Origin: Dehalococcoidia bacterium
GTDB lineage: Bacteria; Chloroflexota; Dehalococcoidia; Dehalococcoidales; Fen-1064
Length of the DNA: 64,000 nucleotides
Reading direction: 5' to 3'
Assembly: GCA_011170375.1 (NCBI GenBank)
Contig: DUEV01000008.1
Location: forward strand, 1 to 64,000
The notes under the pieces are model-generated. The model did no database searches. It worked only from the letters and a program-made list of their open reading frames with translations, and was not told the origin of the DNA. Position 1 is the stretch's first letter; each line of letters starts with the position of its first letter. The translations under genes and the position numbers were made by a program. Positions 24,173 through 36,888 of this stretch are shown piece by piece.

Positions 24173-26845
24173 ATGACACAGACCCCACAAGTTGAACCAG
24201 AGATGCCCAAGGCTTATCAGGCCGATAAGGTTGAGTCCAAGTGGTACGAGTTCTGGATGGAGAAGGACTACTTCAAACCCGAGATAGACAATAATAGAAA
24301 GCCCTTCGTCATCATCATGCCACCGGACAATCTCACCGGTGAAGCCCACGTTGGCCACGCCTTAGGCGCAATACTACAAGACATTATGACTCGCTGGCAC
24401 CGGATGAAGGGCGAGCCGTCACTCTGGTTACCCGGGGTTGACCATGCCAGCATCGCTGCTCACGTCGTGATGGAACAAATGCTGGCTGAAGAGGGTACAG
24501 ACCGATTTCAATTGGGCCGGGAAAAATTCCTCGAGAGGATGAGACAGTGGGCGGCAGAGTGCCGGCAGACTATCACGGAGCAACACTGTAGACTCGGGGC
24601 TTCGTGTGATTGGAGTCGTGCGCGCTACACCATGGATGAGGACTCGATTAGAGCAGTACTCACCGCTTTCGTCCGACTCTACGAAAAGGGGCTCATCTAC
24701 CGAGGAGAAAGAATCGTTAACTGGTGCCCTCGCTGCTCCACGGCTATCTCCGACCTCGAGACCGACCATGTAGACCTGACAGGTAATCTATGGTATGTCC
24801 GCTATCACCTGGTTGATAGTGATGATTTCATTACCGTGGCCACTACCCGACCAGAGACGATACTTGGTGACACTGCCGTAGCCGTCAATCCCAACGATGA
24901 GCGTTTCAAGCACTTAATCGGTAAGAAAGCTATTCTACCAGCCGTCAACCGGGAAATACCTATCGTGGCCGACGAGGCGGTCGACCCCGAATTCGGTACC
25001 GGCGCCGTCAAAATTACACCGAACCATGACCCGGTGGACTTCGAGGTCGCTCAGCGCCAGGGCCTGCCACTGGTAAATATCCTTAACGACGATGCCACCA
25101 TGAATGAGAACGCCGGGCCCTACCAGGGACTCGACCGCTTTGCCTGCCGTGAGGCAATTGTGGCCGACCTGGAGAAGGAAGGGTTGCTGGTGAAGATAGA
25201 GCCTTATAGTCACGCCGTGGGGCACTGCCAGCGCTGTGAGACGGTCATCGAGCCACTAGCAAGCAAGCAGTGGTTCGTCAGTACCAAGCCTCTGGCAGAA
25301 CCGGCGATAGAGGCCGTCCTAGACGGACGAATCACCATTCTCCCAAACCACTTTACCAAGGTCTACCTTAACTGGATGGAGAATATCCGTGACTGGTGCA
25401 TCAGCCGCCAGCTCTGGTGGGGACACCGCATCCCGGTCTGGTACTGCCAGGACTGCGATGAGATAACGGTGGCCATTGATGAGCCCAAAACATGCAGCAA
25501 GTGCGGCTCCGCCAATATCGAGCAGGACCCGGACATCCTTGATACCTGGTTCAGCTCGGCATTATGGCCACACGTAACACTCGGCTGGCCTGACGATACC
25601 GAAGACCTGCGTTACTTCTACCCGACCTCCGTGATGGAGACCGCCTATGACATCATTTTCTTCTGGGTAGCCAGAATGATAATGATGGGCTTTGAGCACA
25701 TGGGCGACATTCCCTTCCACACCGTCTACCTGCACGGCCTGATACGGGATGAAAAGGGCGTGAAGATGAGCAGGACTAAAGGCAACGTGGTCAATCCGGT
25801 TGACGTTATGGACGAATACGGAACCGATAGTCTGCGTTTCGCCATGACCACTGGGATAACACCGGGGAACGATAGCAAGCTATCACCCGTCAAGATAGAA
25901 GCGGGGCGTAATTTCGCCAACAAGCTGTGGAATGCCACCCGCTTCGTGGTGAGGAGTATCGAGCCCGGTCTAACCGACCTTGAAATCAAGTGGGGGCAGC
26001 TTCCCACCGAGGACCGCTGGATACTGAGCAGGCTAAATCGCACCATAGCCAATGTCACCGGATTGCTTGAGGAGTTCCAGTTCGGGGAGGCGCTGCGGCA
26101 GATACACGATTTCCTATGGGGCGAGTTCTGCGACTGGTATATTGAACTCAGCAAGAACCGCCTTGGCACCAATGAATCAGTGTCACCTTTACCTGTCCTG
26201 ATACACGTCCTCGAGACATCATTACGACTGCTCCACCCGTATATGCCCTTCATTACCGAGGAGCTCTGGCAGCACCTTAAGCAGCTCCTGCCGACTGACT
26301 GGCAGGAAGCGGAGTCAATTATGATCGCCCCCTACCCCACCACCGACGAAAGCGGCACCGACCCTGAGGCCGAACGCATCATGGAAACGGTCATTGAGCT
26401 GGTGCGCTCCATCCGTAATGTCCGCGCGGAGCATAAGGTAGAACCGTCACGGTGGATTGAAGCCCGTATATATGGTGGTGAGCTGACATCGGCGTTATCC
26501 ACACACGCGGCATCAGTCGAGGCCCTGGCACGAGCAAGACCGGTCAGTTTCCATGAAAGCCGGGTAGCCAGTAAGACAGGTGACAACTCTCTGGTGCTGG
26601 TGCTGAAAGAGACTGAGGTTGTCATCCCCATGGAGAGCATGGTCGACGTGGCGGCTGAACGAGAGCGGCTCGGTAAGGAAATAGAACAGGCTGACATGGA
26701 GATTACCCGCCTTGAGGCCAGGCTAGGCGATAAGACGTTCCTCAGCAAAGCCCCGGAGACTGTTATCGAAAAAGAACGTGGACGGCTGGCGGAGAAAAAG
26801 GACCGGGCGGAGAGACTGAGGCAGGAGCTGGAGAGGCTGGGTTAA
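24173..26845 (+). CDS. valS: Valyl-tRNA synthetase
   Basis: 890 aa, normal for ValRS. The class I HIGH motif appears as HVGH at 59-62 and KMSKS as KMSRT near 531. The editing (CP1) domain carries TTRPETILGDTAVAVNP. The C-terminal 65 residues form the charged coiled-coil arm typical of ValRS (AAERERLGKEIEQADMEITR). It charges tRNA-Val. No T-box leader is visible in the 180-bp spacer upstream, which instead holds the dispersed repeat. GGGAGAAGC precedes the ATG. It ends 17 bp from the convergent gene at 26863. Confidence 0.97.
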   Translation: MTQTPQVEPEMPKAYQADKVESKWYEFWMEKDYFKPEIDNNRKPFVIIMPPDNLTGEAHVGHALGAILQDIMTRWHRMKGEPSLWLPGVDHASIAAHVVMEQMLAEEGTDRFQLGREKFLERMRQWAAECRQTITEQHCRLGASCDWSRARYTMDEDSIRAVLTAFVRLYEKGLIYRGERIVNWCPRCSTAISDLETDHVDLTGNLWYVRYHLVDSDDFITVATTRPETILGDTAVAVNPNDERFKHLIGKKAILPAVNREIPIVADEAVDPEFGTGAVKITPNHDPVDFEVAQRQGLPLVNILNDDATMNENAGPYQGLDRFACREAIVADLEKEGLLVKIEPYSHAVGHCQRCETVIEPLASKQWFVSTKPLAEPAIEAVLDGRITILPNHFTKVYLNWMENIRDWCISRQLWWGHRIPVWYCQDCDEITVAIDEPKTCSKCGSANIEQDPDILDTWFSSALWPHVTLGWPDDTEDLRYFYPTSVMETAYDIIFFWVARMIMMGFEHMGDIPFHTVYLHGLIRDEKGVKMSRTKGNVVNPVDVMDEYGTDSLRFAMTTGITPGNDSKLSPVKIEAGRNFANKLWNATRFVVRSIEPGLTDLEIKWGQLPTEDRWILSRLNRTIANVTGLLEEFQFGEALRQIHDFLWGEFCDWYIELSKNRLGTNESVSPLPVLIHVLETSLRLLHPYMPFITEELWQHLKQLLPTDWQEAESIMIAPYPTTDESGTDPEAERIMETVIELVRSIRNVRAEHKVEPSRWIEARIYGGELTSALSTHAASVEALARARPVSFHESRVASKTGDNSLVLVLKETEVVIPMESMVDVAAERERLGKEIEQADMEITRLEARLGDKTFLSKAPETVIEKERGRLAEKKDRAERLRQELERLG

Positions 26846-26862
26846 TTACTGCTGATTCTTCG

Positions 26863-27561
26863 CTAGGATTTGAGTGGTTGCCCTGAGAGGCCGTTGGTAT
26901 TCAGCCAGTCCAGAGCTTTCTTGGTGTCACTGGCTATCCTTGCCTTGTCACTGTGTTTCAGTCGGTACTTGAACAGCCAGTAGGTGAATTCCTTCATCTC
27001 GAGGAGAGTAGTCGACTTCAGGTGGCGGTAGCCGTTCTCCTTGCGGAAGCTCTTCAGCAGCACTTCCCGACCCTGCCGGTAGACCCGCCGATATACCTCA
27101 TTGGAGGGGTCCTGCTCTCTGGTAAAACCAGAGACCCTTCTTTCCTTGCGTACCTCGTCCTGCACCGCCCAGAATAGTGCCTCCTCGACGGTTACACCGT
27201 AGAAGTAGTTAAGGTACTGGTGATAGCGGGCAATACCGATGAGCTGCTTGAACTGCTTGTTAGTTATGTCAACTGGGAACCTTCCGTTAAAGAGGAAGTC
27301 GAGCTTCTCGTCCTCCGGCAACCTGCTATCGACCGCCTCAATCAGTCGCTCGGCTAGCATCATCCAGTCGAGGGCCTCACCGGCAATCAGGTAGCGATAG
27401 ATACGCCCGTTGTGAGTCTCCTCAGGGCAGTCCCAGAGGGCGATCGCCTCAAGGAGGGCAATATACCATTCCTTGCCGTCAGCAATCGACTTCTCCAGAT
27501 GCTGGATGGCAGCCCTGGGAGCAAACAACTGCATAACCGCCTGGCTACTCGGGCTGCTCAA
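26863..27561 (-). CDS. Conserved-looking protein of unknown function
   Basis: 232 aa, mostly alpha-helical and soluble, with many aromatic and charged residues. No motif recognised: no P-loop, zinc-binding pattern or membrane segment. The ATG at 27561 overlaps the stop of the upstream helix-hairpin-helix gene as ATGA, so the two are translationally coupled. This hints at a joint function, possibly in DNA or RNA handling, but that is only context. It is the last gene of the prs-secA operon. Confidence 0.7.
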   Translation of the reverse strand: MSSPSSQAVMQLFAPRAAIQHLEKSIADGKEWYIALLEAIALWDCPEETHNGRIYRYLIAGEALDWMMLAERLIEAVDSRLPEDEKLDFLFNGRFPVDITNKQFKQLIGIARYHQYLNYFYGVTVEEALFWAVQDEVRKERRVSGFTREQDPSNEVYRRVYRQGREVLLKSFRKENGYRHLKSTTLLEMKEFTYWLFKYRLKHSDKARIASDTKKALDWLNTNGLSGQPLKS

Positions 27562-27833
27562 TCTGTCCCCTCCCCCATCTCCGCCTTCAGCTTCTCATAG
27601 AATTCGAGCCTGCCAGTGGTGACAAGCTCGGTGATTTTCTTGGTAATGGCCTCCCCCACTCCCGGCACCTCCTTCAATCTCCCCTCATCGACCAGCTGCC
27701 CCACCGGTACCGTCAGCCCCCCGATGGAATCGGCTGCTTTGCGGTAAGCCCTTATCTTGAACCAGTTTTCCTTCTTCTTCTCCAGAAGGTCAGCTATGTC
27801 CCGGAAGACAGCGGCGATTTCAGTGTTTTCCAT
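27558..27833 (-). CDS. Stand-alone helix-hairpin-helix protein (PolX/Pol-beta N-terminal type)
   Basis: 91 aa. It matches the 8-kDa N-terminal domain of DNA polymerase beta and bacterial PolX: an AAVFRDIADLLE helix, FKIRAYRKAADSI, and the hairpin LKEVPGVGEAITKKITEL (about residues 53-70). In PolX this domain binds DNA ends or 5' phosphates. Here the polymerase and PHP nuclease domains are absent and no remnant follows, since the next gene starts at once in another frame. It is likely a small DNA-binding protein. It lies 15 bp after secA. Confidence 0.75.
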   Translation of the reverse strand: MENTEIAAVFRDIADLLEKKKENWFKIRAYRKAADSIGGLTVPVGQLVDEGRLKEVPGVGEAITKKITELVTTGRLEFYEKLKAEMGEGTD

Positions 27834-27848
27834 GATACGAGCCAGATT

Positions 27849-30468
<2,620 letters not shown>

Positions 30469-30476
<8 letters not shown>

Positions 30477-30699
30477 CGCTACTCCCTCGAATTAGTTCCC
30501 GCGCCTCCTCCGCCGTTGATTGCCAGACCATAACCCTAACCTCACCCATGCCGTCCGCGACAAAGGCATGCACCGAAGGCGCCGCCGTTGATTTCAACAG
30601 AGAAGGTATACCATAGCTATCAAGCAAGCTTTTTATTATCTGCGCCTCTGCCTCCCCCACCGCCCGATACACCTCTACCATCTTCTCGTTACTACTCAA
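30469..30699 (-). CDS. DUF2007-type small protein
   Basis: 76 aa. MVEVYRAVGEAEAQIIKSLL and GIPSLL resemble the DUF2007 (putative signal-transducing) fold, which is a small ferredoxin-like domain. Function unknown. It overlaps prs by 8 bp at its start and secA by 8 bp at its end, so all three are tightly coupled. No membrane segment or metal motif. Confidence 0.75.
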
Positions 30700-31630
30700 A
30701 CATCGCTCCTACGGATATTCCGGTGTGGATACGGTGGATAGCCTCCCCCAACAATGGGGCAATGGGTAGAACGGTAAGCTTATCAAGCATTTTCCCGTCG
30801 GATATTGGCACCGTATCGGTGACAACAACCTCTTTTACCGGACTGGCGATGATTCTATCCGACCATGGAGAAGTGAACAAGGCATGGGTACAGCAGATAT
30901 ATGCCTCGGTGGCTCCTCCTTTTAATGCGGCATCGACCGCGTTGAGAATAGAGCCCCCTGTCAGAATCTCATCGTCGAAGGCGAGAGCCGGTCTTCCCTC
31001 GACATCCCCGATTACATTGAGTATTTCAGTCCTGTCAGTGTTTCCCAGGCGGCGTTTCTCAATAATGGCCAACGGCGCGTCTAATCTAGCCGCCATATCG
31101 CGCGCACGCTTGGAGATGCCAATATCGGTAGCCACTACCACCAGGTCTTTAATCGCTTTTTTCTTGAAGTAATCACTCAACAGCGTCAGAGCTGTGAGTT
31201 CGTCAACCGGCACACTAAAGAAGCCCTGAATCTGGGCAGCGTGCAAGTCCATAGCAAGCACTCGGTTGGCCCCGGCGGTGGTCAGCAGGTCAGCTACCAG
31301 CCGCGCTGTTATCGGCACACGAGGCTGGTCTTTATGGTCAGAACGTCCGTAAGCATAATAAGGTATCACCGCAGTAATGCGGCTGGCCGATGCCCTCTTA
31401 AGGGCATCAATCATGATAAGCAACTCTACCAGGCTTTTATTGACCGGTGAACAGATAGGCTGGACAACGAAAGTGTCCCTTTCGCGAACATTATCTAAAA
31501 TTCGTACGAATATATTCTCGTTGGCAAACTCAAAAACCTCGGCCCGGCCCAACGGCATACCAAGATAATCGGCAATCGCCTTGGCCAGGGCAGGATGGGC
31601 ATTCCCGGTGAACACTTTCAAATCATCCAT
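30692..31630 (-). CDS. prs: Ribose-phosphate pyrophosphokinase
   Basis: 312 aa from ATG 31630; a GTG at 31636 is possible but AAGGAA is best spaced for the ATG. DLHAAQIQGFFSVPVDELTA is the family signature and DDEILTGGSI is the PRPP loop. The flexible region with KRRLGNT is also present. It makes PRPP from ribose 5-phosphate and ATP for nucleotide, His and Trp synthesis. It is the first gene of the prs-DUF2007-secA operon. Confidence 0.95.
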   Translation of the reverse strand: MDDLKVFTGNAHPALAKAIADYLGMPLGRAEVFEFANENIFVRILDNVRERDTFVVQPICSPVNKSLVELLIMIDALKRASASRITAVIPYYAYGRSDHKDQPRVPITARLVADLLTTAGANRVLAMDLHAAQIQGFFSVPVDELTALTLLSDYFKKKAIKDLVVVATDIGISKRARDMAARLDAPLAIIEKRRLGNTDRTEILNVIGDVEGRPALAFDDEILTGGSILNAVDAALKGGATEAYICCTHALFTSPWSDRIIASPVKEVVVTDTVPISDGKMLDKLTVLPIAPLLGEAIHRIHTGISVGAMFE

Positions 31631-31751
31631 AAACACTTCCTTTCCCGATATTCTTCAATACCTGCGCTGTAAGGCTATTATATCACTATCGACAACCATC
31701 CTCACCCCCTAATTCCGGGAGGTCTCAGGACACGCGGAGTTATAGTACTTC

Positions 31752-31781
31752 TTGACTTGCTGAAAATAAGGTAGATATGCT
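31752..31781 (+). promoter_or_regulatory. Candidate promoter of the third thiolase
   Basis: TTGACT (31752-31757), an 18-bp spacer and TATGCT (31776-31781). It lies about 60 bp before the ATG at 31840. Confidence 0.4.
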
Positions 31782-31839
31782 ATAGTCGAACTTGGTAAAT
31801 CAGTCTTACCTGTAATCATAATTCAGGGAAGGAGAGACA

Positions 31840-33102
31840 ATGAAAGAAGCCGTCATAGTGGACGCATGCCGGTCGGCAATCGGCCGTGCAGGAGATCGTG
31901 GGGTATATCGAGCTATTGGCCCCAACGACCTGATGGTTCCAGTACTGAACGCAATAATTGAAAGGAACAAGCTGGACCCAAACCTGATTGACGAAGTGGT
32001 TGTCGGCTCGGCAGCAACCATTGGTAATGCCATGACAAGAAATACCGTCTTGATTGCCGGACTGCCACAGTCAGTCGCCGCCAGTGACACTGCCCGGCAG
32101 TGTGCTTCTGCTTCCAATGCTATAGCCGTAGCCGCCCACTACATCATTAATGACGATGCCGACATCATCATTGCCGGCGGACTGGAGACGATGGACCGCC
32201 GTGGCCCGGTACCACCGTCGCAGATAGGCAGGCGTGGTGCTGGTGGTGGAGGCGGGGACTTATCACGCCTCCTTGGTGGACAGGATGAGGGAGAATATCC
32301 CCCGGACTGGAAAAAGGCTAATATCATGCCGGCTTTCTTACCCCCAGACGTCCCGATGTGGATTTACGACATGGGCCGTACCGCTGAGGAGCTGTCAATG
32401 CGCTACGGCATCAGCAAAGAAGACTCGGACGCCTTTGCCCTGACCAGCCACGAGAAAGCAATTGCCGCCCAGGATGCCGGACTCTTCAAGGACGAGATTG
32501 TCCCCATCACCATCAACTACGAGGACGGCTCCAGTGAGGCCATCGAAGTTGACCAGTGCCCCCGCCGAGGGACGTCCCTGGAGAGAATCGCCGCAGTGCC
32601 GCCCGCGTATCGCGAGGACGGTCTGGTAACCGCTGCCAACTCCTGCCCCAGGAGTGATGGTGCCGGTGCAGTGCTCCTGATGTCCAAGGAAAAGGCCAAA
32701 GAGCTTGGCTACAAACCGATGTGCACCTTCCGGCACGCGGTAATGGTCGGCGTTGACCCCACAGTGATGGGCATCGGCCCGGTCCCCTCCACTCAGAAAA
32801 TCCTGAAGCGAACTGGTATGAAGCTTTCGGACTTCGACATTATCGAGATCAATGAAGCCTTCGCCTGCCAGGTAGTCTACAGCATGCGCGAGCTGGGCTT
32901 CACTGACAAAGAGGTGGAGAAGCTCAATCCTAAGGGTGGAGCCATCGCTATCGGTCATCCTCTGGGCATGACCGGTTCAAGACAGGCTGCCGTCATCGCC
33001 CACGAAATGGTCCGTCGCGACCTTGAATGGGGACTGGCGACCCTATGCGTTGGTGGCGGACAGGGAATGGCCACCATCTTCCAGCGAGAGAACTACACCT
33101 AA
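31840..33102 (+). CDS. Acetyl-CoA acetyltransferase-type thiolase
   Basis: 420 aa. The nucleophile is C88 in RQCASASNAI. NEAFACQV, AIGHPLGMTG and LCVGGGQG complete the thiolase active site. It is closer to standard biosynthetic/degradative thiolases than the tandem pair at 17625-20242, for example in its glycine-rich C-terminal motif. A glycine-rich loop (GRRGAGGGGGDL, about residues 129-140) is unusual. GGGAAGGAGAG precedes the ATG. A bidirectional terminator separates it from convergent glyA. Confidence 0.92.
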   Translation: MKEAVIVDACRSAIGRAGDRGVYRAIGPNDLMVPVLNAIIERNKLDPNLIDEVVVGSAATIGNAMTRNTVLIAGLPQSVAASDTARQCASASNAIAVAAHYIINDDADIIIAGGLETMDRRGPVPPSQIGRRGAGGGGGDLSRLLGGQDEGEYPPDWKKANIMPAFLPPDVPMWIYDMGRTAEELSMRYGISKEDSDAFALTSHEKAIAAQDAGLFKDEIVPITINYEDGSSEAIEVDQCPRRGTSLERIAAVPPAYREDGLVTAANSCPRSDGAGAVLLMSKEKAKELGYKPMCTFRHAVMVGVDPTVMGIGPVPSTQKILKRTGMKLSDFDIIEINEAFACQVVYSMRELGFTDKEVEKLNPKGGAIAIGHPLGMTGSRQAAVIAHEMVRRDLEWGLATLCVGGGQGMATIFQRENYT

Positions 33103-33130
33103 TAACACCTTCTTAAGTCACTAAAAAGGA

Positions 33131-33162
33131 AAAAGCCCCCTCCCTTTACAGGGAGGGGGCTT
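33131..33162. terminator. Bidirectional terminator between thiolase and glyA
   Basis: AGCCCCCTCCCT pairs perfectly with AGGGAGGGGGCT (12 bp) around TTAC. A-run on the left and T-rich bases on the right suit termination in both directions between the convergent genes. Confidence 0.8.
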
Positions 33163-33178
33163 ATGTTATCCAGCGATA

Positions 33179-34420
33179 CTAATCAAAAACGCCCGGTACC
33201 GGAAAACGGGTACTTATCTGGCATACTTCCTCTTTGACCTCTCTGGCAACGCTGGCATCATCAATATTGCTGAGTACCCGCACCATCAACGCTGCCAGCC
33301 GCTTAATTTCATCCGGACCAAGGCCACGCGTGGTTGCCGCTGGTGTACCCAGCCTGATACCACTGGTCACCCTACGTGAGCGCTTATCAAAGGGAATAGG
33401 GTCCCGATTGGTGACAATGCCAGCCTGCTCCAAAGCGACCTCAGCCTGCAAGCCAGTGACGTTCATGGTTGTCAGGTCTACCAGTACCAGATGATTGTCT
33501 GTCCCGCCGGAGACGAGACGTAGCCCCAGCCGCTGTAGTTCATCAGCGAGAACAGAGGCATTCCTCAGGGTAGCCCGCTGATAATCCTCGAAATCCGACT
33601 GCATGGCTTCGTGGAAGCAGACTGCTTTAGCAGCGATAGCATGCACCAGGGGGCCACCTTGCATTCGGGGGAAAACGGCAGCGTCTATCACCGACGCCAG
33701 CTCTTTGCGACATAGGATGAACCCGCTCCGTGGACCTCGCAGTGTTTTATGGGTAGTCGAGGTGACAACATCGGCATATGGCACCGGACTGGGATGGAGC
33801 CCTACGGCTACCAGACCGGCGATGTGGGCTATATCTATCAGGAGTTTAGCACTAACTGTGTCAGCAATGCTGCGCAAGCGCTCAAAGTCAATTATCCGGG
33901 GGTAAGCACTGGCCCCAGCAACAATCAATCTTGGGCGGTGTTTGAGTGCCAGCTGCTCTATCTCCTGATAGTCAATTCTCTCAGTTTCACGGTCAACGCC
34001 GTACCTGATAAAGTTGTACAACCTGCCCGAGAAACTCACCTTTTCGCCGTGAGTGAGATGCCCACCGTGAGCCAGCTTCATTCCCATAGCAGTATCGCCA
34101 TGTTCAAGCAGGGCAAAATAGGCAGCCATGTTGGCCTGGGCCCCGGCATGCGGCTGGACATTAGCATGCTCAGCGTGAAACAGCTCTTTGGCCCGCTCAA
34201 TTACCAGATCTTCCAGCATATCCACATTCTCACAACCGCCGTAATACCGCTGGCCGGGATAGCCCTCAGCGTATTTGTCTGTGAAGATACTACCCTGCGC
34301 CTCCAGCACTGCTCGACTGGCATGGTTCTCAGAAGCAATCAGGCTAATTGTTTCCGTCTGTCGCTTCTTCTCGAGTCCAATGATACGACTTGTCTCCGGG
34401 TCAATGTCTCTTAGGCTCAT
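33179..34420 (-). CDS. glyA: Serine hydroxymethyltransferase
   Basis: 413 aa from ATG 34420, which has GGGGAGGAAAA upstream and gives the usual MSLRDIDPE opening; a longer frame upstream is not family-like. The PLP lysine is K225 in [18 protein letters not shown] and [13 protein letters not shown] are standard motifs. It converts serine and tetrahydrofolate to glycine and 5,10-methylene-tetrahydrofolate. It thereby links to the C1 cluster at the right end of the window, though it is not in that operon. Confidence 0.97.
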   Translation of the reverse strand: MSLRDIDPETSRIIGLEKKRQTETISLIASENHASRAVLEAQGSIFTDKYAEGYPGQRYYGGCENVDMLEDLVIERAKELFHAEHANVQPHAGAQANMAAYFALLEHGDTAMGMKLAHGGHLTHGEKVSFSGRLYNFIRYGVDRETERIDYQEIEQLALKHRPRLIVAGASAYPRIIDFERLRSIADTVSAKLLIDIAHIAGLVAVGLHPSPVPYADVVTSTTHKTLRGPRSGFILCRKELASVIDAAVFPRMQGGPLVHAIAAKAVCFHEAMQSDFEDYQRATLRNASVLADELQRLGLRLVSGGTDNHLVLVDLTTMNVTGLQAEVALEQAGIVTNRDPIPFDKRSRRVTSGIRLGTPAATTRGLGPDEIKRLAALMVRVLSNIDDASVAREVKEEVCQISTRFPVPGVFD

Positions 34421-34591
34421 TTTTCCTCCCCAATGAAGTCTACAATGGTACCATGTTGGTGTCAACAATAAAAGGGCTTCCCGTTCGCCACCATTTGTCA
34501 TTCCGGCAATGCGCTGTTTGACACCGATCAGATTGACTTGCACGAGTGGCCGTGCTATGATTGTCAAAACTTATGTCGTCTAACCAGACCA

Positions 34592-35194
34592 ATGTCAGCA
34601 CTGACTGAGCTCAACGAGGAAATTACTCGCTGCCACTTATGCGAGATTGCTAAAACCCGGACCAATGCTGTTCCTGGCGAAGGTGCCGAGGATGCCGACA
34701 TACTATTCATCGGCGAGGGGCCGGGCTGGCACGAAGACCAGCAGGGACGCCCCTTTGTCGGGCCGGCGGGTAAATACCTGGACGAGCTGCTAGCCTCTAT
34801 CAATCTGAACCGCCGCCAGGTCTACATCGCCAATGTAATTAAATGCCGGCCACCAGGCAACCGCGACCCCCTGCCCACCGAGATTAACAACTGCAGCCGG
34901 TGGCTGGATCGTCAGATTGAGATAATCCGTCCCAAGATAATTGTCACACTAGGCCGCTACTCAATGGCAAGGTTCTTTCCGGGAAAAACCATCAGCAAAA
35001 TTCACGGTACCGCTCAAAAATGGAATGACATCATCTGCTTTGCCATGTACCACCCAGCAGCTGCCCTGCACCAGCAGAGCCTGCGCCGCACAATCGAAGA
35101 GGATATGCACAAGATTCCATCACTTCTGACAAAAACCCCTGATATGCCAGAAGCCGAACCACAGGCAAAGCAGCTCAATATGTTTGAGGTCTAG
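34592..35194 (+). CDS. Type-4 uracil-DNA glycosylase (Fe-S)
   Basis: 200 aa from ATG 34592. RCHLCEIAKTR supplies two Fe-S cysteines; further ones lie in IKCRPPGNRDP and NNCSRW. GEGPGWHEDQQGRPFVGPAG is the uracil-pocket motif, and MYHPAAAL near the C-terminus is the second active-site loop. It removes uracil from DNA after cytosine deamination. No clear ribosome site precedes the ATG; an in-frame ATG at 34538 lacks family sequence. The next gene starts 4 bp after its stop. Confidence 0.92.
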   Translation: MSALTELNEEITRCHLCEIAKTRTNAVPGEGAEDADILFIGEGPGWHEDQQGRPFVGPAGKYLDELLASINLNRRQVYIANVIKCRPPGNRDPLPTEINNCSRWLDRQIEIIRPKIIVTLGRYSMARFFPGKTISKIHGTAQKWNDIICFAMYHPAAALHQQSLRRTIEEDMHKIPSLLTKTPDMPEAEPQAKQLNMFEV

Positions 35195-35198
35195 CATC

Positions 35199-36857
35199 AT
35201 GGCCAAACCGAAACTAAGAATAATCCCCCTCGGTGGGCTGAGTGAAATCGGCAAGAACATGATGGTCATCGAGTATGAGGATGACATCATCGTCATTGAT
35301 GCCGGCTTGATGTTCCCCGAAGAGGAGATGCTGGGTGTCGACCTGGTAATCCCCGATATCAGCTATCTGCTGGAGAGACGAGACAAAATGAAGGGAATGC
35401 TGGTCACACATGGCCATGAGGACCACATTGGTGCCCTCCCATATATCCTACCCCAGCTTGGAGTGCCTGTGTATTCCACCAAGCTTACTAACGGCCTGAT
35501 ATCAGTCAAGCTCAAGGAGCGAAAGGCACTCGCCGGTGCCGACCTCAGGATAGTATCACCCGGGGAGACAATAACACTCGGAAGGTTTCGGGTAGAGTTT
35601 TTTCCGGTCTGCCACAGCATCCCGGATGCCACCGGTCTCATTATCAAAACTCCTCTCGGCACGATAGTCCACAGCGGTGATTTCAAGCTGGACCATACCC
35701 CGGTCAATGGGGCACCCACCGACTTGTCACGACTAGCACGGCTGGGCAGCGAAGGGGTCCTGCTGCTCCTCTCCGATTCCACCTACTCAGAGCTACCGGG
35801 CTACACGCCATCGGAAAGAGTGGTCGGAGAAGCCCTGGATCGTATTATGTCAGAGGCACCAGGAAGGGTAATTATCACCACATTCTCATCGCTCGTGTCC
35901 CGGATTCAGCAGGTGATTGACTCAGCCGCCAAGTACGGACGCCGGGTCTTCATCATCGGACGGAACATGAGTGATATCGTACGCATGGCGTTGGAACTGG
36001 GCTATCTCCACGCTCCTGATGGTATCCTGGGCCGACTCGACGAAATAAAACGAATACCCCATGACCAGACTGTCTTTGTCACCACCGGAAGCCAGGGAGA
36101 GCCGACATCGGCCCTGGTACGTATGGCCAACCGCGACCATCGCCAGGTCCACATAGTCGCCGGTGACACGGTAGCGATTTCGGCAACACCAGTTCCGGGC
36201 AATGAGGCACTGGTTGCCAAGACAATGGACAACCTGCTGAAGCAGGGGGCCAATGTGGTCTACAGTGCAATAGCCCCGGTGCACGTCCACGGGCATGGCA
36301 GCCAGGAAGAGCTAAAACTGCTATTGAACGTGGTCAAGCCAAAATACTTCGTTCCCATCCACGGCGAGTACCGGCACCTCAGTCAACATGCCAAGCTGGC
36401 GGAATCAATCGGTATCCCCCGTGAAGGCATCTTTGTCATGGAAGACGGCGAAGTCCTTGAGATTGAGCCGGACGCAGCTAAGCTGGCTGGTAGGGTTACC
36501 TCGAGCAATGTCTATGTTGACGGCCTGAGTGTTGGTGACATCGGTACTGTCGTGCTCCGCGACCGGAAGATGCTCTCACGAGACGGAATCGTGGTGGTAA
36601 TTATCACCGTCAACCGGCAGACGGGTAAGCTATTGGGCCGCCCGGATATTGTATCACGGGGCTTTGTCGATACCAGGGAAGCCAGAAAGATGCTGGACGA
36701 GAGCTGTGAACTGGTTGCCCGTGTCCTCGACCGTGGTGGCGACCGCTCAGCGCAATGGAGCTTCGTCAACGCCAAGGTGAGGGATACACTGAATAAGTTT
36801 TACTACGAGCAGACAAAGCGCCGTCCCATGGTCCTTCCCTTCATGGTGAAGGTATAA
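35199..36857 (+). CDS. rnj: Ribonuclease J
   Basis: 552 aa from ATG 35199 with GAGGT upstream. The metallo-beta-lactamase motif is THGHEDHIGA (about residues 69-78). The beta-CASP region shows HSIPDATG, SDSTYSELPGYTPSE and HVHGHGS. The C-terminal domain ends RRPMVLPFMVKV. RNase J combines endonuclease and 5'-3' exonuclease activity in mRNA turnover and rRNA maturation. It is co-transcribed with the uracil-DNA glycosylase gene. Confidence 0.95.
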   Translation: MAKPKLRIIPLGGLSEIGKNMMVIEYEDDIIVIDAGLMFPEEEMLGVDLVIPDISYLLERRDKMKGMLVTHGHEDHIGALPYILPQLGVPVYSTKLTNGLISVKLKERKALAGADLRIVSPGETITLGRFRVEFFPVCHSIPDATGLIIKTPLGTIVHSGDFKLDHTPVNGAPTDLSRLARLGSEGVLLLLSDSTYSELPGYTPSERVVGEALDRIMSEAPGRVIITTFSSLVSRIQQVIDSAAKYGRRVFIIGRNMSDIVRMALELGYLHAPDGILGRLDEIKRIPHDQTVFVTTGSQGEPTSALVRMANRDHRQVHIVAGDTVAISATPVPGNEALVAKTMDNLLKQGANVVYSAIAPVHVHGHGSQEELKLLLNVVKPKYFVPIHGEYRHLSQHAKLAESIGIPREGIFVMEDGEVLEIEPDAAKLAGRVTSSNVYVDGLSVGDIGTVVLRDRKMLSRDGIVVVIITVNRQTGKLLGRPDIVSRGFVDTREARKMLDESCELVARVLDRGGDRSAQWSFVNAKVRDTLNKFYYEQTKRRPMVLPFMVKV

Positions 36858-36888
36858 CTTTAAATTTAATCTCTATGCACGGAGTCAC

